Translations under genes and position numbers: made by a program
Part shown: positions 1 to 11,900 of the stretch, one piece after another
Position numbering within the stretch: position 1 is the first letter of the stretch
Layout of the letters: each line of letters begins with the position of its first letter
The notes under the pieces: model-generated
Databases searched by the model: none
The model's input: the letters and a program-made list of their open reading frames with translations, nothing else
What the model was told of the DNA's origin: nothing
Source of the DNA: Sabellastarte sp. h YS-2021
Taxonomy: Eukaryota; Annelida; Polychaeta; Sabellida; Sabellidae
Length of the DNA: 64,000 nucleotides
NCBI GenBank assembly: GCA_964017235.1
Contig: OZ024940.1
Location: 930,001-994,000, forward strand
Direction: 5' to 3'

Positions 1-91
1 CCAGTCTGAGTCTATACAATATAACAGGGTAGGGTCTAAAGACCTTAAGTTGGCAGATATGAGCAGAAACAGTATTTCCCATTGATTTTAA
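1..91. repeat. Partial monomer at left edge
   Basis: This is the last 91 bp of a monomer, beginning at ccagtctgag and ending at the ttttaa before the unit start at 92. It carries cttaagttgg and gagcag, which fits an m9 or m10 tail. The next unit is an m10, and m9 precedes m10 almost everywhere else, so m9 is likely. The array therefore continues beyond the left edge. Confidence 0.9.
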
Positions 92-485
92 ATGGGGAAT
101 TTGTCATACATGTGTAGATGCCTTACCATCAAGTACGCCAAATTTGGTCGTTCCGAGGGACACCAATTTTTTTCCACCAATGGATGGAGGGGTCCAGTCT
201 GAGTCTATACAATATAACAGGGTAGGGTCTAAAGACCTTAAGTTGGCAGATATGAGCAGAAACAGTATTTCCCATTGATTTTAAATGGGGAATTTGTCAT
301 GCATACACACTAGTACAGTTGCCTTACCACCGAGTACGCCAAATTTGGACGTTTCGAGGGACACCAATTTTTTTCCACCAATAGATACAGGGGTCCAGTC
401 TGAGTCTATACAATATAACAGGGTAGGGTCTAAAGACCTTAATGTGGCAGATATGAGCAGAAACAGTATTTCCCATTGATTTTAA

Positions 486-677
486 ATGGGGAATTTGTCA
501 TACATGTGTAGATGCCTTACCATCGAGTACGCCAAATTTGGTCGTTCCGAGGGACACCAATTTTTTCCACCAATGGATGGAGGGGTCCAGTCTGAGTCTA
601 TACAATACAACAGGGTAGGGTCTAAAGACCTTAAGTTGGCAGATATGAGCAGAAACAGTATTTCCCATTGATTTTAA
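486..677. repeat. Representative 192-bp monomer (type m2)
   Basis: This is a short-head unit that has also lost one T from the homopolymer (six T instead of seven). There are 35 such units: m2, m2' and several chimeras. The combined loss of 9 bp makes 64 codons, so the forward frame stays open to the common TGA and is 61 codons long. Besides the T tract, m2 has atggatgg, and tctatacaatacaac in place of tctatacaatataac. Confidence 0.95.
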
Positions 678-1079
678 ATGGGGAATTTGTCATGCATACA
701 CACTAGTACAGTTGCCTTACCACCGAGTACGCCAAATTTGGACGTTCGGAGGGACACCAATTTTTTTCCACCAATAGATAGAAGGGTCCAGTCTGAGTCT
801 ATACAATATAACAGGGTAGGATCTAAAGACCTTAAGTTGGCAGATATGAGCAGAAACAGTATTTGCCATTGATTTTAAATGGGGAATTTGTCATGCATAC
901 ACACTAGTACAGTTGCCTTACCACCGAGTACACCAAATTTGGACGTTCCGAGGGACACCAATTTTTTTCCACCAATAGATAGAGGGGTCCAGTCTGAGTC
1001 TATACAATATAACAGGGTAGGGTCTAAAGACCTTAAATCGGCAGATATGAGCAGAAACAGTATTTCCCATTGATTTTAA

Positions 1080-1272
1080 ATGGGGAATTTGTCATACATG
1101 TGTAGATGCCTTACCACCGAGTACGCCAAATTTGGTCGTTCCGAGGGACACCAATTTTTTTCCACCAATAGATAGAGGGGTCCAGTCTGAGTCTGTACAA
1201 TATAACAGGGTAGGGTCTAAAGACCTTAAGTTGGCAGATATGATCAGAAACAGTATTTCCCATTGATTTTAA
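1080..1272. repeat. Representative 193-bp monomer (type m5)
   Basis: This is the short class (90 copies; m5, m7, m8, m10, m17 and chimeras). It differs from the 201-bp class by replacement of the 23 bases at 17-39 with 15 bases (acatgtgtagatgcc), a net loss of 8 bp, and otherwise aligns along its whole length with the seven-T tract intact. The loss shifts the reading frame, which meets TAG within agatag after about 31 codons. Diagnostic bases of m5 are accgag, tctgtac and gatcag in place of gagcag. Confidence 0.95.
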
Positions 1273-2939
1273 ATGGGGAATTTGTCATGTATACACACTA
1301 CTACAGTTGCCTTACCACCGAGTACGCCAAATTTGGTCGTTCCGAGGGACACCAATTTTTTTCCACCAATAGATAGAGGGGTCCAGTCTGAGTCTATACA
1401 ATATAACAGGGTAGGGTCTAAAGACCTTAAATCGGCAGATATGAGCAGAAACTGTATTTCCCATTGATTTTAAATGGGGAATTTGTCATACATGTGTAGA
1501 TGCCTTACCACCCAGTACGCCAAATTTGGTCGTTCCGAGGGACACCAATTTTTTTCCACCAATAGATAGAGGGGTCCAGTCTGAGTCTATACAATATAAC
1601 AGGGTAGGGTCTAAAGACCTTACATCGGCAGATATGAGCAGAAACAGTATTTCCCATTGATTTTAAATGGGGAATTTGTCATACATGTGTAGATGCCTTA
1701 CCATCGAGTACGCCAAATTTGGTCGTTCCGAGGGACACCAATTTTTTTCCACCAATAGATAGAGGGGTCCAGTCTGAGTCTATACAATATAACAGGGTAG
1801 GGTCTAAAGACCTTAATGTGGCAGATATGAGCAGAAACAGTATTTCCCATTGATTTTAAATGGGGAATTTGTCATGCATACACACTAGTACAGTTGCCTT
1901 ACCACCGAGTACGCCAAATTTGGACGTTCCGAGGGACACCAATTTTTTTCCACGAATAGATAGAGGGGTCCAGTCTGAGTCTATACAATATAACAGGGTA
2001 GGGTCTAAAGACCTTAAGTTGGCAGATATGAGCAGAAACAGTATTTCCCATTGATTTTAAATGGGGAATTTGTCATACATGTGTAGATGCCTTACCATCA
2101 AGTACGCCAAATTTGGTCGTTCCGAGGGACACCAATTTTTTTCCACCAATGGATGGAGGGGTCCAGTCTGAGTCTATACAATATAACAGGGTAGGGTCTA
2201 AAGACCTTAAGTTGGCAGATATGAGCAGAAACAGTATTTCCCATTGATTTTAAATGGGGAATTTGTCATGCATACACACTAGTACAGTTGCCTTACCACC
2301 GAGTACGCCAAATTTGGACGTTCCGAGGGACACCAATTTTTTTCCACCAATAGATACAGGGGTCCAGTCTGAGTCTATACAATATAACAGGGTAGGGTCT
2401 AAAGACCTTAATGTGGCAGATATGAGCAGAAACAGTATTTCCCATTGATTTTAAATGGGGAATTTGTCATGCATACACACTAGTACAGTTGCCTTACCAC
2501 CGAGTACGCCAAATTTGGTCGTTCCGAGGGACACCAATTTTTTTCCACCAATGGATGGAGGGGTCCAGTCTGAGTCTATACAATATAACAGGGTAGGGTC
2601 TAAAGACCTTAAGTTGGCAGATATGAGCAGAAACAGTATTTCCCATTGATTTTAAATGGGGAATTTGTCATGCATACACACTAGTACAGTTGCCTTACCA
2701 CCGAGTACGCCAAATTTGGTCGTTCCGAGGGACACCAATTTTTTTCCACCAATAGATAGAGGGGTCCAGTCTGAGTCTATACAATATAACAGGGTAGGGT
2801 CTAAAGACCTTAAATCGGCAGATATGAGCAGAAACAGTATTTCCCATTGATTTTAAATGGGGAATTTGTCATGCATACACACTAGTACAGTTGCCTTACC
2901 ACCGAGTACGCCAAATTTGGACGTTCCGAGGGACACCAA

Positions 2940-2946
2940 TTTTTTT
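2940..2946. repeat. Homopolymer T tract in monomer (example)
   Basis: Seven T at unit positions 84-90, flanked by ccaa and ccacc, shown here in one m14. It is the only homopolymer in the unit that changes length (seven or six T), and its length separates 201 from 200 bp and 193 from 192 bp. Slippage at this tract is the likely origin of the one-base classes. The six-T state is fixed within particular monomer types, so it is inherited through duplication and not continually re-made. Confidence 0.9.
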
Positions 2947-2998
2947 CCACCAATAGATAGAGGGGTCCAGTCTGAGTCTATACAATATAACAGGGTAG

Positions 2999-3010
2999 GG
3001 TCTAAAGACC
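2999..3010. repeat. Short dyad ggtctaaagacc in each monomer (example)
   Basis: Arms GGTCT and AGACC flank AA at unit positions 143-154. One further mismatch-tolerant step outward (agggtct against agacctt) extends the symmetry. m3 breaks the left arm (ggatct), m7b breaks it (gcgtct), and some m4 copies read gggttt. m15 and some m8 read agatct on the right. The loop is too short for a good hairpin, so if it matters it is more likely a two-fold protein-binding site than a cruciform. No function can be assigned. Confidence 0.6.
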
Positions 3011-3043
3011 TTAATGTGGCAGATATGAGCAGAAACAGTATTT

Positions 3044-3062
3044 CCCATTGATTTTAAATGGG
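3044..3062. repeat. Imperfect palindrome at every monomer junction (example)
   Basis: CCCATT and AATGGG flank the seven bases gatttta, spanning the end of one unit and the start of the next. Because ATGGG appears outward on both strands, each junction supplies an ATG on plus and minus strands with the same first three codons (Met-Gly-Asn). This explains why both strands can show similar-looking 64-codon frames. The site is among the most invariant parts of the unit (exceptions: gccatt in m3, gggcaa at 5027, 8982 and 12543, gggcat at 25773, 33888 and 52308). Confidence 0.75.
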
Positions 3063-3258
3063 GAATTTGTCATGCATACACACTAGTACAGTTGCCTTAC
3101 CACCGAGTACGCCAAATTTGGACGTTCCGAGGGACACCAATTTTTTTCCACCAATAGATAGAGGGGTCCAGTCTGAGTCTATACAATATAACAGGGTAGG
3201 GTCTAAAGATCTCAATGTGGCAGATATGACCAGAAACAGTATTTCCCATTGATTTTAA

Positions 3259-5026
3259 ATGGGGAATTTGTCATACATGTGTAGATACCTTACCATCGAG
3301 TACGCCAAATTTGGTCGTTCCGAGGGACACCAATTTTTTCCACCAATGGATGGAGGGGTCCAGTCTGAGTCTATACAATACAACAGGGTAGGGTCTAAAG
3401 ACCTTAAGTTGGCAGATATGAGCAGAAACAGTATTTCCCATTGATTTTAAATGGGGAATTTGTCATGCATACACACTAGTACAGTTGCCTTACCACCGAG
3501 TACGCCAAATTTGGACGTTCGGAGGGACACCAATTTTTTTCCACCAATAGATAGAAGGGTCCAGTCTGAGTCTATACAATATAACAGGGTAGGATCTAAA
3601 GACCTTAAGTTGGCAGATATGAGCAGAAACAGTATTTCCCATTGATTTTAAATGGGGAATTTGTCATGCATACACACTAGTACAGTTGCCTTACCACCGA
3701 GTACACCAAATTTGGACGTTCCGAGGGACACCAATTTTTTTCCACCAATAGATAGAGGGGTCCAGTCTGAGTCTATACAATATAACAGGGTAGGGTCTAA
3801 AGACCTTAAATCGGCAGATATGAGCAGAAACAGTATTTCCCATTGATTTTAAATGGGGAATTTGTCATACATGTGTAGATGCCTTACCACCGAGTACGCC
3901 AAATTTGGTCGTTCCGAGGGACACCAATTTTTTTCCACCAATAGATAGAGGGGTCCAGTCTGAGTCTGTACAATATAACAGGGTAGGGTCTAAAGACCTT
4001 AAGTTGGCAGATATGATCAGAAACAGTATTTCCCATTGATTTTAAATGGGGAATTTGTCATGTATACACACTAGTACAGTTGCCTTACCACCGAGTACTC
4101 CAAATTTGGTCGTTCCGAGGGACACCAATTTTTTTCCACCAATAGATAGAGGGGTCCAGTCTGAGTCTATACAATATAACAGGGTAGGGTCTAAAGACCT
4201 TAAATCGGCAGATATGAGCAGAAACTGTATTTCCCATTGATTTTAAATGGGGAATTTGTCATACATGTGTAGATGCCTTACCACCCAGTACGCCAAATTT
4301 GGTCGTTCCGAGGGACACCAATTTTTTTCCACCAATAGATAGAGGGGTCCAGTCTGAGTCTACACAATATAACAGGGTAGCGTCTAAAGACCTTACATCG
4401 GCAGATATGAGCAGAAACAGTATTTCCCATTGATTTTAAATGGGGAATTTGTCATACATGTGTAGATGCCTTACCATCGAGTACGCCAAATTTGGTCGTT
4501 CCGAGGGACACCAATTTTTTTCCACCAATAGATAGAGGGGTCCAGTCTGAGTCTATACAATATAACAGGGTAGGGTCTAAAGACCTTAATGTGGCAGATA
4601 TGAGCAGAAACAGTATTTCCCATTGATTTTAAATGGGGAATTTGTCATGCATACACACTAGTACAGTTGCCTTACCACCGAGTACGCCAAATTTGGACGT
4701 TCCGAGGGACACCAATTTTTTTCCACCAATAGATAGAGGGGTCCAGTCTGAGTCTATACAATATAACAGGGTAGGGTCTAAAGACCTTAAGTTGGCAGAT
4801 ATGAGCAGAAACAGTATTTCCCATTGATTTTAAATGGGGAATTTGTCATACATGTGTAGATGCCTTACCATCAAGTACGCCAAATTTGGTCGTTCCGAGG
4901 GACACCAATTTTTTTCCACCAATGGATGGAGGGGTCCAGTCTGAGTCTATACAATATAACAGGGTAGGGTCTAAAGACCTTAAGTTGGCAGATATGAGCA
5001 GAAACAGTATTTCCCATTGATTTTAA
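3259..5026. repeat. Nine-monomer half-unit, lineage A (m2' to m10)
   Basis: This is the paralogue of 486-2253. Diagnostic states are agatacc in m2', tttccca at the end of m3', gtactcc in m6b, and tctacac plus gcgtct in m7b. The same linked set recurs after 7214, 10775, 14923, 24986, 33101 and 51521, always in the context m13-m14-m15-m2'. The m6b-m7b pair is not seen split from its partner states except in fused units. Confidence 0.85.
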
Positions 5027-8000
5027 ATGGGCAATTTGTCATGCATACACACTAGTACAGTTGCCTTACCACCGAGTACGCCAAATTTGGACGTTTCGAG
5101 GGACACCAATTTTTTTCCACCAATAGATACAGGGGTCCAGTCTGAGTCTATACAATATAACAGGGTAGGGTCTAAAGACCTTACATCGGCAGATATGAGC
5201 AGAAACAGTATTTCCCATTGATTTTAAATGGGGAATTTGTCATACATGTGTAGATGCCTTACCATCGAGTACGCCAAATTTGGTCGTTCCGAGGGACACC
5301 AATTTTTTTCCACCAATAGATAGAGGGGTCCAGTCTGAGTCTATACAATATAACAGGGTAGGGTCTAAAGACCTTAATGTGGCAGATATGAGCAGAAACA
5401 GTATTTCCCATTGATTTTAAATGGGGAATTTGTCATGCATACACACTAGTACAGTTGCCTTACCACCGAGTACGCCAAATTTGGACGTTCCGAGGGACAC
5501 CAATTTTTTTCCACGAATAGATAGAGGGGTCCAGTCTGAGTCTATACAATATAACAGGGTAGGGTCTAAAGACCTTACATCGGCAGATATGAGCAGAAAC
5601 AGTATTTCCCATTGATTTTAAATGGGGAATTTGTCATACATGTGTAGATGCCTTACCATCGAGTACGCCAAATTTGGTCGTTCCGAGGGACACCAATTTT
5701 TTTCCACCAATAGATAGAGGGGTCCAGTCTGAGTCTATACAATATAACAGGGTAGGGTCTAAAGACCTTAATGTGGCAGATATGAGCAGAAACAGTATTT
5801 CCCATTGATTTTAAATGGGGAATTTGTCATGCATACACACTAGTACAGTTGCCTTACCACCGAGTACGCCAAATTTGGACGTTCCGAGGGACACCAATTT
5901 TTTTCCACGAATAGATAGAGGGGTCCAGTCTGAGTCTATACAATATAACAGGGTAGGGTCTAAAGACCTTAAGTTGGCAGATATGAGCAGAAACAGTATT
6001 TCCCATTGATTTTAAATGGGGAATTTGTCATACATGTGTAGATGCCTTACCATCAAGTACGCCAAATTTGGTCGTTCCGAGGGACACCAATTTTTTTCCA
6101 CCAATGGATGGAGGGGTCCAGTCTGAGTCTATACAATATAACAGGGTAGGGTCTAAAGACCTTAAGTTGGCAGATATGAGCAGAAACAGTATTTCCCATT
6201 GATTTTAAATGGGGAATTTGTCATGCATACACACTAGTACAGTTGCCTTACCACCGAGTACGCCAAATTTGGACGTTCCGAGGGACACCAATTTTTTTCC
6301 ACCAATAGATACAGGGGTCCAGTCTGAGTCTATACAATATAACAGGGTAGGGTCTAAAGACCTTAATGTGGCAGATATGAGCAGAAACAGTATTTCCCAT
6401 TGATTTTAAATGGGGAATTTGTCATGCATACACACTAGTACAGTTGCCTTACCACCGAGTACGCCAAATTTGGTCGTTCCGAGGGACACCAATTTTTTTC
6501 CACCAATGGATGGAGGGGTCCAGTCTGAGTCTATACAATATAACAGGGTAGGGTCTAAAGACCTTAAGTTGGCAGATATGAGCAGAAACAGTATTTCCCA
6601 TTGATTTTAAATGGGGAATTTGTCATGCATACACACTAGTACAGTTGCCTTACCACCGAGTACGCCAAATTTGGTCGTTCCGAGGGACACCAATTTTTTT
6701 CCACCAATAGATAGAGGGGTCCAGTCTGAGTCTATACAATATAACAGGGTAGGGTCTAAAGACCTTAAATCGGCAGATATGAGCAGAAACAGTATTTCCC
6801 ATTGATTTTAAATGGGGAATTTGTCATGCATACACACTAGTACAGTTGCCTTACCACCGAGTACGCCAAATTTGGACGTTCCGAGGGACACCAATTTTTT
6901 TCCACCAATAGATAGAGGGGTCCAGTCTGAGTCTATACAATATAACAGGGTAGGGTCTAAAGACCTTAATGTGGCAGATATGAGCAGAAACAGTATTTCC
7001 CATTGATTTTAAATGGGGAATTTGTCATGCATACACACTAGTACAGTTGCCTTACCACCGAGTACGCCAAATTTGGACGTTCCGAGGGACACCAATTTTT
7101 TTCCACCAATAGATAGAGGGGTCCAGTCTGAGTCTATACAATATAACAGGGTAGGGTCTAAAGATCTCAATGTGGCAGATATGACCAGAAACAGTATTTC
7201 CCATTGATTTTAAATGGGGAATTTGTCATACATGTGTAGATACCTTACCATCGAGTACGCCAAATTTGGTCGTTCCGAGGGACACCAATTTTTTCCACCA
7301 ATGGATGGAGGGGTCCAGTCTGAGTCTATACAATACAACAGGGTAGGGTCTAAAGACCTTAAGTTGGCAGATATGAGCAGAAACAGTATTTCCCATTGAT
7401 TTTAAATGGGGAATTTGTCATGCATACACACTAGTACAGTTGCCTTACCACCGAGTACGCCAAATTTGGACGTTCGGAGGGACACCAATTTTTTTCCACC
7501 AATAGATAGAAGGGTCCAGTCTGAGTCTATACAATATAACAGGGTAGGATCTAAAGACCTTAAGTTGGCAGATATGAGCAGAAACAGTATTTCCCATTGA
7601 TTTTAAATGGGGAATTTGTCATGCATACACACTAGTACAGTTGCCTTACCACCGAGTACACCAAATTTGGACGTTCCGAGGGACACCAATTTTTTTCCAC
7701 CAATAGATAGAGGGGTCCAGTCTGAGTCTATACAATATAACAGGGTAGGGTCTAAAGACCTTAAATCGGCAGATATGAGCAGAAACAGTATTTCCCATTG
7801 ATTTTAAATGGGGAATTTGTCATACATGTGTAGATGCCTTACCACCGAGTACGCCAAATTTGGTCGTTCCGAGGGACACCAATTTTTTTCCACCAATAGA
7901 TAGAGGGGTCCAGTCTGAGTCTGTACAATATAACAGGGTAGGGTCTAAAGACCTTAAGTTGGCAGATATGATCAGAAACAGTATTTCCCATTGATTTTAA

Positions 8001-8981
8001 ATGGGGAATTTGTCATGTATACACACTAGTACAGTTGCCTTACCACCGAGTACTCCAAATTTGGTCGTTCCGAGGGACACCAATTTTTTTCCACCAATAG
8101 ATAGAGGGGTCCAGTCTGAGTCTATACAATATAACAGGGTAGGGTCTAAAGACCTTAAATCGGCAGATATGAGCAGAAACTGTATTTCCCATTGATTTTA
8201 AATGGGGAATTTGTCATACATGTGTAGATGCCTTACCACCCAGTACGCCAAATTTGGTCGTTCCGAGGGACACCAATTTTTTTCCACCAATAGATAGAGG
8301 GGTCCAGTCTGAGTCTACACAATATAACAGGGTAGCGTCTAAAGACCTTACATCGGCAGATATGAGCAGAAACAGTATTTCCCATTGATTTTAAATGGGG
8401 AATTTGTCATACATGTGTAGATGCCTTACCATCGAGTACGCCAAATTTGGTCGTTCCGAGGGACACCAATTTTTTTCCACCAATAGATAGAGGGGTCCAG
8501 TCTGAGTCTATACAATATAACAGGGTAGGGTCTAAAGACCTTAATGTGGCAGATATGAGCAGAAACAGTATTTCCCATTGATTTTAAATGGGGAATTTGT
8601 CATGCATACACACTAGTACAGTTGCCTTACCACCGAGTACGCCAAATTTGGACGTTCCGAGGGACACCAATTTTTTTCCACCAATAGATAGAGGGGTCCA
8701 GTCTGAGTCTATACAATATAACAGGGTAGGGTCTAAAGACCTTAAGTTGGCAGATATGAGCAGAAACAGTATTTCCCATTGATTTTAAATGGGGAATTTG
8801 TCATACATGTGTAGATGCCTTACCATCAAGTACGCCAAATTTGGTCGTTCCGAGGGACACCAATTTTTTTCCACCAATGGATGGAGGGGTCCAGTCTGAG
8901 TCTATACAATATAACAGGGTAGGGTCTAAAGACCTTAAGTTGGCAGATATGAGCAGAAACAGTATTTCCCATTGATTTTAA
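5027..8981. repeat. Derived HOR copy, 20 monomers (3955 bp)
   Basis: Begins with a fused m1/m7 unit (m1 head, cttacatcgg tail), then m8, m9 (cttacatcgg), m8, m9, m10 and the full m11-to-m10 14-mer. The fusion removes m2 to m6 and most of m7. The m8-m9 pair is doubled (394 bp), which accounts exactly for the length difference from the next copy (3955 minus 3561). The first base change after its start, gggcaa for gggaaa-type ggggaa, is shared with 8982 and 12543, so these three copies share a recent common ancestor. Confidence 0.85.
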
Positions 8982-11900
8982 ATGGGCAATTTGTCATGCA
9001 TACACACTAGTACAGTTGCCTTACCACCGAGTACGCCAAATTTGGACGTTTCGAGGGACACCAATTTTTTTCCACCAATAGATACAGGGGTCCAGTCTGA
9101 GTCTATACAATATAACAGGGTAGGGTCTAAAGACCTTACATCGGCAGATATGAGCAGAAACAGTATTTCCCATTGATTTTAAATGGGGAATTTGTCATAC
9201 ATGTGTAGATGCCTTACCATCGAGTACGCCAAATTTGGTCGTTCCGAGGGACACCAATTTTTTTCCACCAATAGATAGAGGGGTCCAGTCTGAGTCTATA
9301 CAATATAACAGGGTAGGGTCTAAAGACCTTAATGTGGCAGATATGAGCAGAAACAGTATTTCCCATTGATTTTAAATGGGGAATTTGTCATGCATACACA
9401 CTAGTACAGTTGCCTTACCACCGAGTACGCCAAATTTGGACGTTCCGAGGGACACCAATTTTTTTCCACGAATAGATAGAGGGGTCCAGTCTGAGTCTAT
9501 ACAATATAACAGGGTAGGGTCTAAAGACCTTAAGTTGGCAGATATGAGCAGAAACAGTATTTCCCATTGATTTTAAATGGGGAATTTGTCATACATGTGT
9601 AGATGCCTTACCATCAAGTACGCCAAATTTGGTCGTTCCGAGGGACACCAATTTTTTTCCACCAATGGATGGAGGGGTCCAGTCTGAGTCTATACAATAT
9701 AACAGGGTAGGGTCTAAAGACCTTAAGTTGGCAGATATGAGCAGAAACAGTATTTCCCATTGATTTTAAATGGGGAATTTGTCATGCATACACACTAGTA
9801 CAGTTGCCTTACCACCGAGTACGCCAAATTTGGACGTTCCGAGGGACACCAATTTTTTTCCACCAATAGATACAGGGGTCCAGTCTGAGTCTATACAATA
9901 TAACAGGGTAGGGTCTAAAGACCTTAATGTGGCAGATATGAGCAGAAACAGTATTTCCCATTGATTTTAAATGGGGAATTTGTCATGCATACACACTAGT
10001 ACAGTTGCCTTACCACCGAGTACGCCAAATTTGGTCGTTCCGAGGGACACCAATTTTTTTCCACCAATGGATGGAGGGGTCCAGTCTGAGTCTATACAAT
10101 ATAACAGGGTAGGGTCTAAAGACCTTAAGTTGGCAGATATGAGCAGAAACAGTATTTCCCATTGATTTTAAATGGGGAATTTGTCATGCATACACACTAG
10201 TACAGTTGCCTTACCACCGAGTACGCCAAATTTGGTCGTTCCGAGGGACACCAATTTTTTTCCACCAATAGATAGAGGGGTCCAGTCTGAGTCTATACAA
10301 TATAACAGGGTAGGGTCTAAAGACCTTAAATCGGCAGATATGAGCAGAAACAGTATTTCCCATTGATTTTAAATGGGGAATTTGTCATGCATACACACTA
10401 GTACAGTTGCCTTACCACCGAGTACGCCAAATTTGGACGTTCCGAGGGACACCAATTTTTTTCCACCAATAGATAGAGGGGTCCAGTCTGAGTCTATACA
10501 ATATAACAGGGTAGGGTCTAAAGACCTTAATGTGGCAGATATGAGCAGAAACAGTATTTCCCATTGATTTTAAATGGGGAATTTGTCATGCATACACACT
10601 AGTACAGTTGCCTTACCACCGAGTACGCCAAATTTGGACGTTCCGAGGGACACCAATTTTTTTCCACCAATAGATAGAGGGGTCCAGTCTGAGTCTATAC
10701 AATATAACAGGGTAGGGTCTAAAGATCTCAATGTGGCAGATATGACCAGAAACAGTATTTCCCATTGATTTTAAATGGGGAATTTGTCATACATGTGTAG
10801 ATACCTTACCATCGAGTACGCCAAATTTGGTCGTTCCGAGGGACACCAATTTTTTCCACCAATGGATGGAGGGGTCCAGTCTGAGTCTATACAATACAAC
10901 AGGGTAGGGTCTAAAGACCTTAAGTTGGCAGATATGAGCAGAAACAGTATTTCCCATTGATTTTAAATGGGGAATTTGTCATGCATACACACTAGTACAG
11001 TTGCCTTACCACCGAGTACGCCAAATTTGGACGTTCGGAGGGACACCAATTTTTTTCCACCAATAGATAGAAGGGTCCAGTCTGAGTCTATACAATATAA
11101 CAGGGTAGGATCTAAAGACCTTAAGTTGGCAGATATGAGCAGAAACAGTATTTCCCATTGATTTTAAATGGGGAATTTGTCATGCATACACACTAGTACA
11201 GTTGCCTTACCACCGAGTACACCAAATTTGGACGTTCCGAGGGACACCAATTTTTTTCCACCAATAGATAGAGGGGTCCAGTCTGAGTCTATACAATATA
11301 ACAGGGTAGGGTCTAAAGACCTTAAATCGGCAGATATGAGCAGAAACAGTATTTCCCATTGATTTTAAATGGGGAATTTGTCATACATGTGTAGATGCCT
11401 TACCACCGAGTACGCCAAATTTGGTCGTTCCGAGGGACACCAATTTTTTTCCACCAATAGATAGAGGGGTCCAGTCTGAGTCTGTACAATATAACAGGGT
11501 AGGGTCTAAAGACCTTAAGTTGGCAGATATGATCAGAAACAGTATTTCCCATTGATTTTAAATGGGGAATTTGTCATGTATACACACTAGTACAGTTGCC
11601 TTACCACCGAGTACTCCAAATTTGGTCGTTCCGAGGGACACCAATTTTTTTCCACCAATAGATAGAGGGGTCCAGTCTGAGTCTATACAATATAACAGGG
11701 TAGGGTCTAAAGACCTTAAATCGGCAGATATGAGCAGAAACTGTATTTCCCATTGATTTTAAATGGGGAATTTGTCATACATGTGTAGATGCCTTACCAC
11801 CCAGTACGCCAAATTTGGTCGTTCCGAGGGACACCAATTTTTTTCCACCAATAGATAGAGGGGTCCAGTCTGAGTCTACACAATATAACAGGGTAGCGTC

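Larger units (their letters stand above)
486..2253. repeat. Nine-monomer half-unit, lineage B (m2 to m10)
   Basis: Nine monomers that match 3259-5026 one-for-one at an offset of 2773 bp with the same length pattern (192, 201, 201, 193, 201, 193, 193, 201, 193). Lineage B is told apart by agatgcc in m2, tttgcca at the end of m3, gtacgcc in m6 and tctatac/gggtct in m7. The 24-mer therefore contains an old internal duplication whose two halves have since diverged at linked sites. This copy of m6 also reads actactac where others read actagtac. Confidence 0.85.
2857..3057. repeat. Representative 201-bp monomer (type m14)
   Basis: This is the most common length class (191 copies). Landmarks along the unit: the start atggggaatttgtcat (1-16), the L-head gcatacacac (17-26) followed by tagtacagttgcc to 39, accaccgag (42-50), gtacgcc (50-56), the ggacg/ggtcg switch (63-67), a seven-T tract (84-90), agatagagg (100-108), tctatacaatataac (121-135), the dyad at 143-154, the four-state switch at 157-161, and cccattgattttaa (188-201). 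The length is exactly 67 codons, so a 64-codon frame opens at each ATG and closes at the same TGA, with an in-frame TAA just before the next ATG. I treat that frame as incidental because 193-bp and 200-bp units break it and the recurrent variants change amino acids freely. Confidence 0.95.
285..5026. repeat. Complete 24-monomer higher-order repeat (4742 bp)
   Basis: Order: m1, m2, m3, m4, m5, m6a, m7a, m8, m9, m10, m11, m12, m13, m14, m15, m2', m3', m4, m5, m6b, m7b, m8, m9, m10. This is the longest non-redundant run of types and the only copy of the 24-mer without deletion or chimera in the window. It splits into a 10-mer (285-2253, 1969 bp) and a 14-mer (2254-5026, 2773 bp). Other blocks in the window can be described as deletions, duplications or fusions of this order, so I use it as the reference, without claiming that it is the ancestor. 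Confidence 0.88.

Noticed and set aside
285-485. CENP-B-box-like stretch in m1 (tttcgagggacacc)
   Set aside because: It matches TTCG, the central A and the first C of the box, but the final GGG is AA-type (6 of 9 core positions). Only m1 has it; other units read ttccg. No reverse-strand match is better. Too weak to call.
285-485. RNA polymerase III B-box or tRNA-derived origin, from gtttcgaggg in m1
   Set aside because: Only a short TTCGA core matches, in one monomer type, with no convincing A-box at the right distance, no T-run terminator in place and no cloverleaf.
2977-2991. TATA-like tctatacaatataac in each monomer as a promoter
   Set aside because: An AT-rich match of this kind is expected by chance in a 42% GC repeat and no start-site or transcript evidence can be read from sequence. 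Satellite transcription is possible but not supported here.
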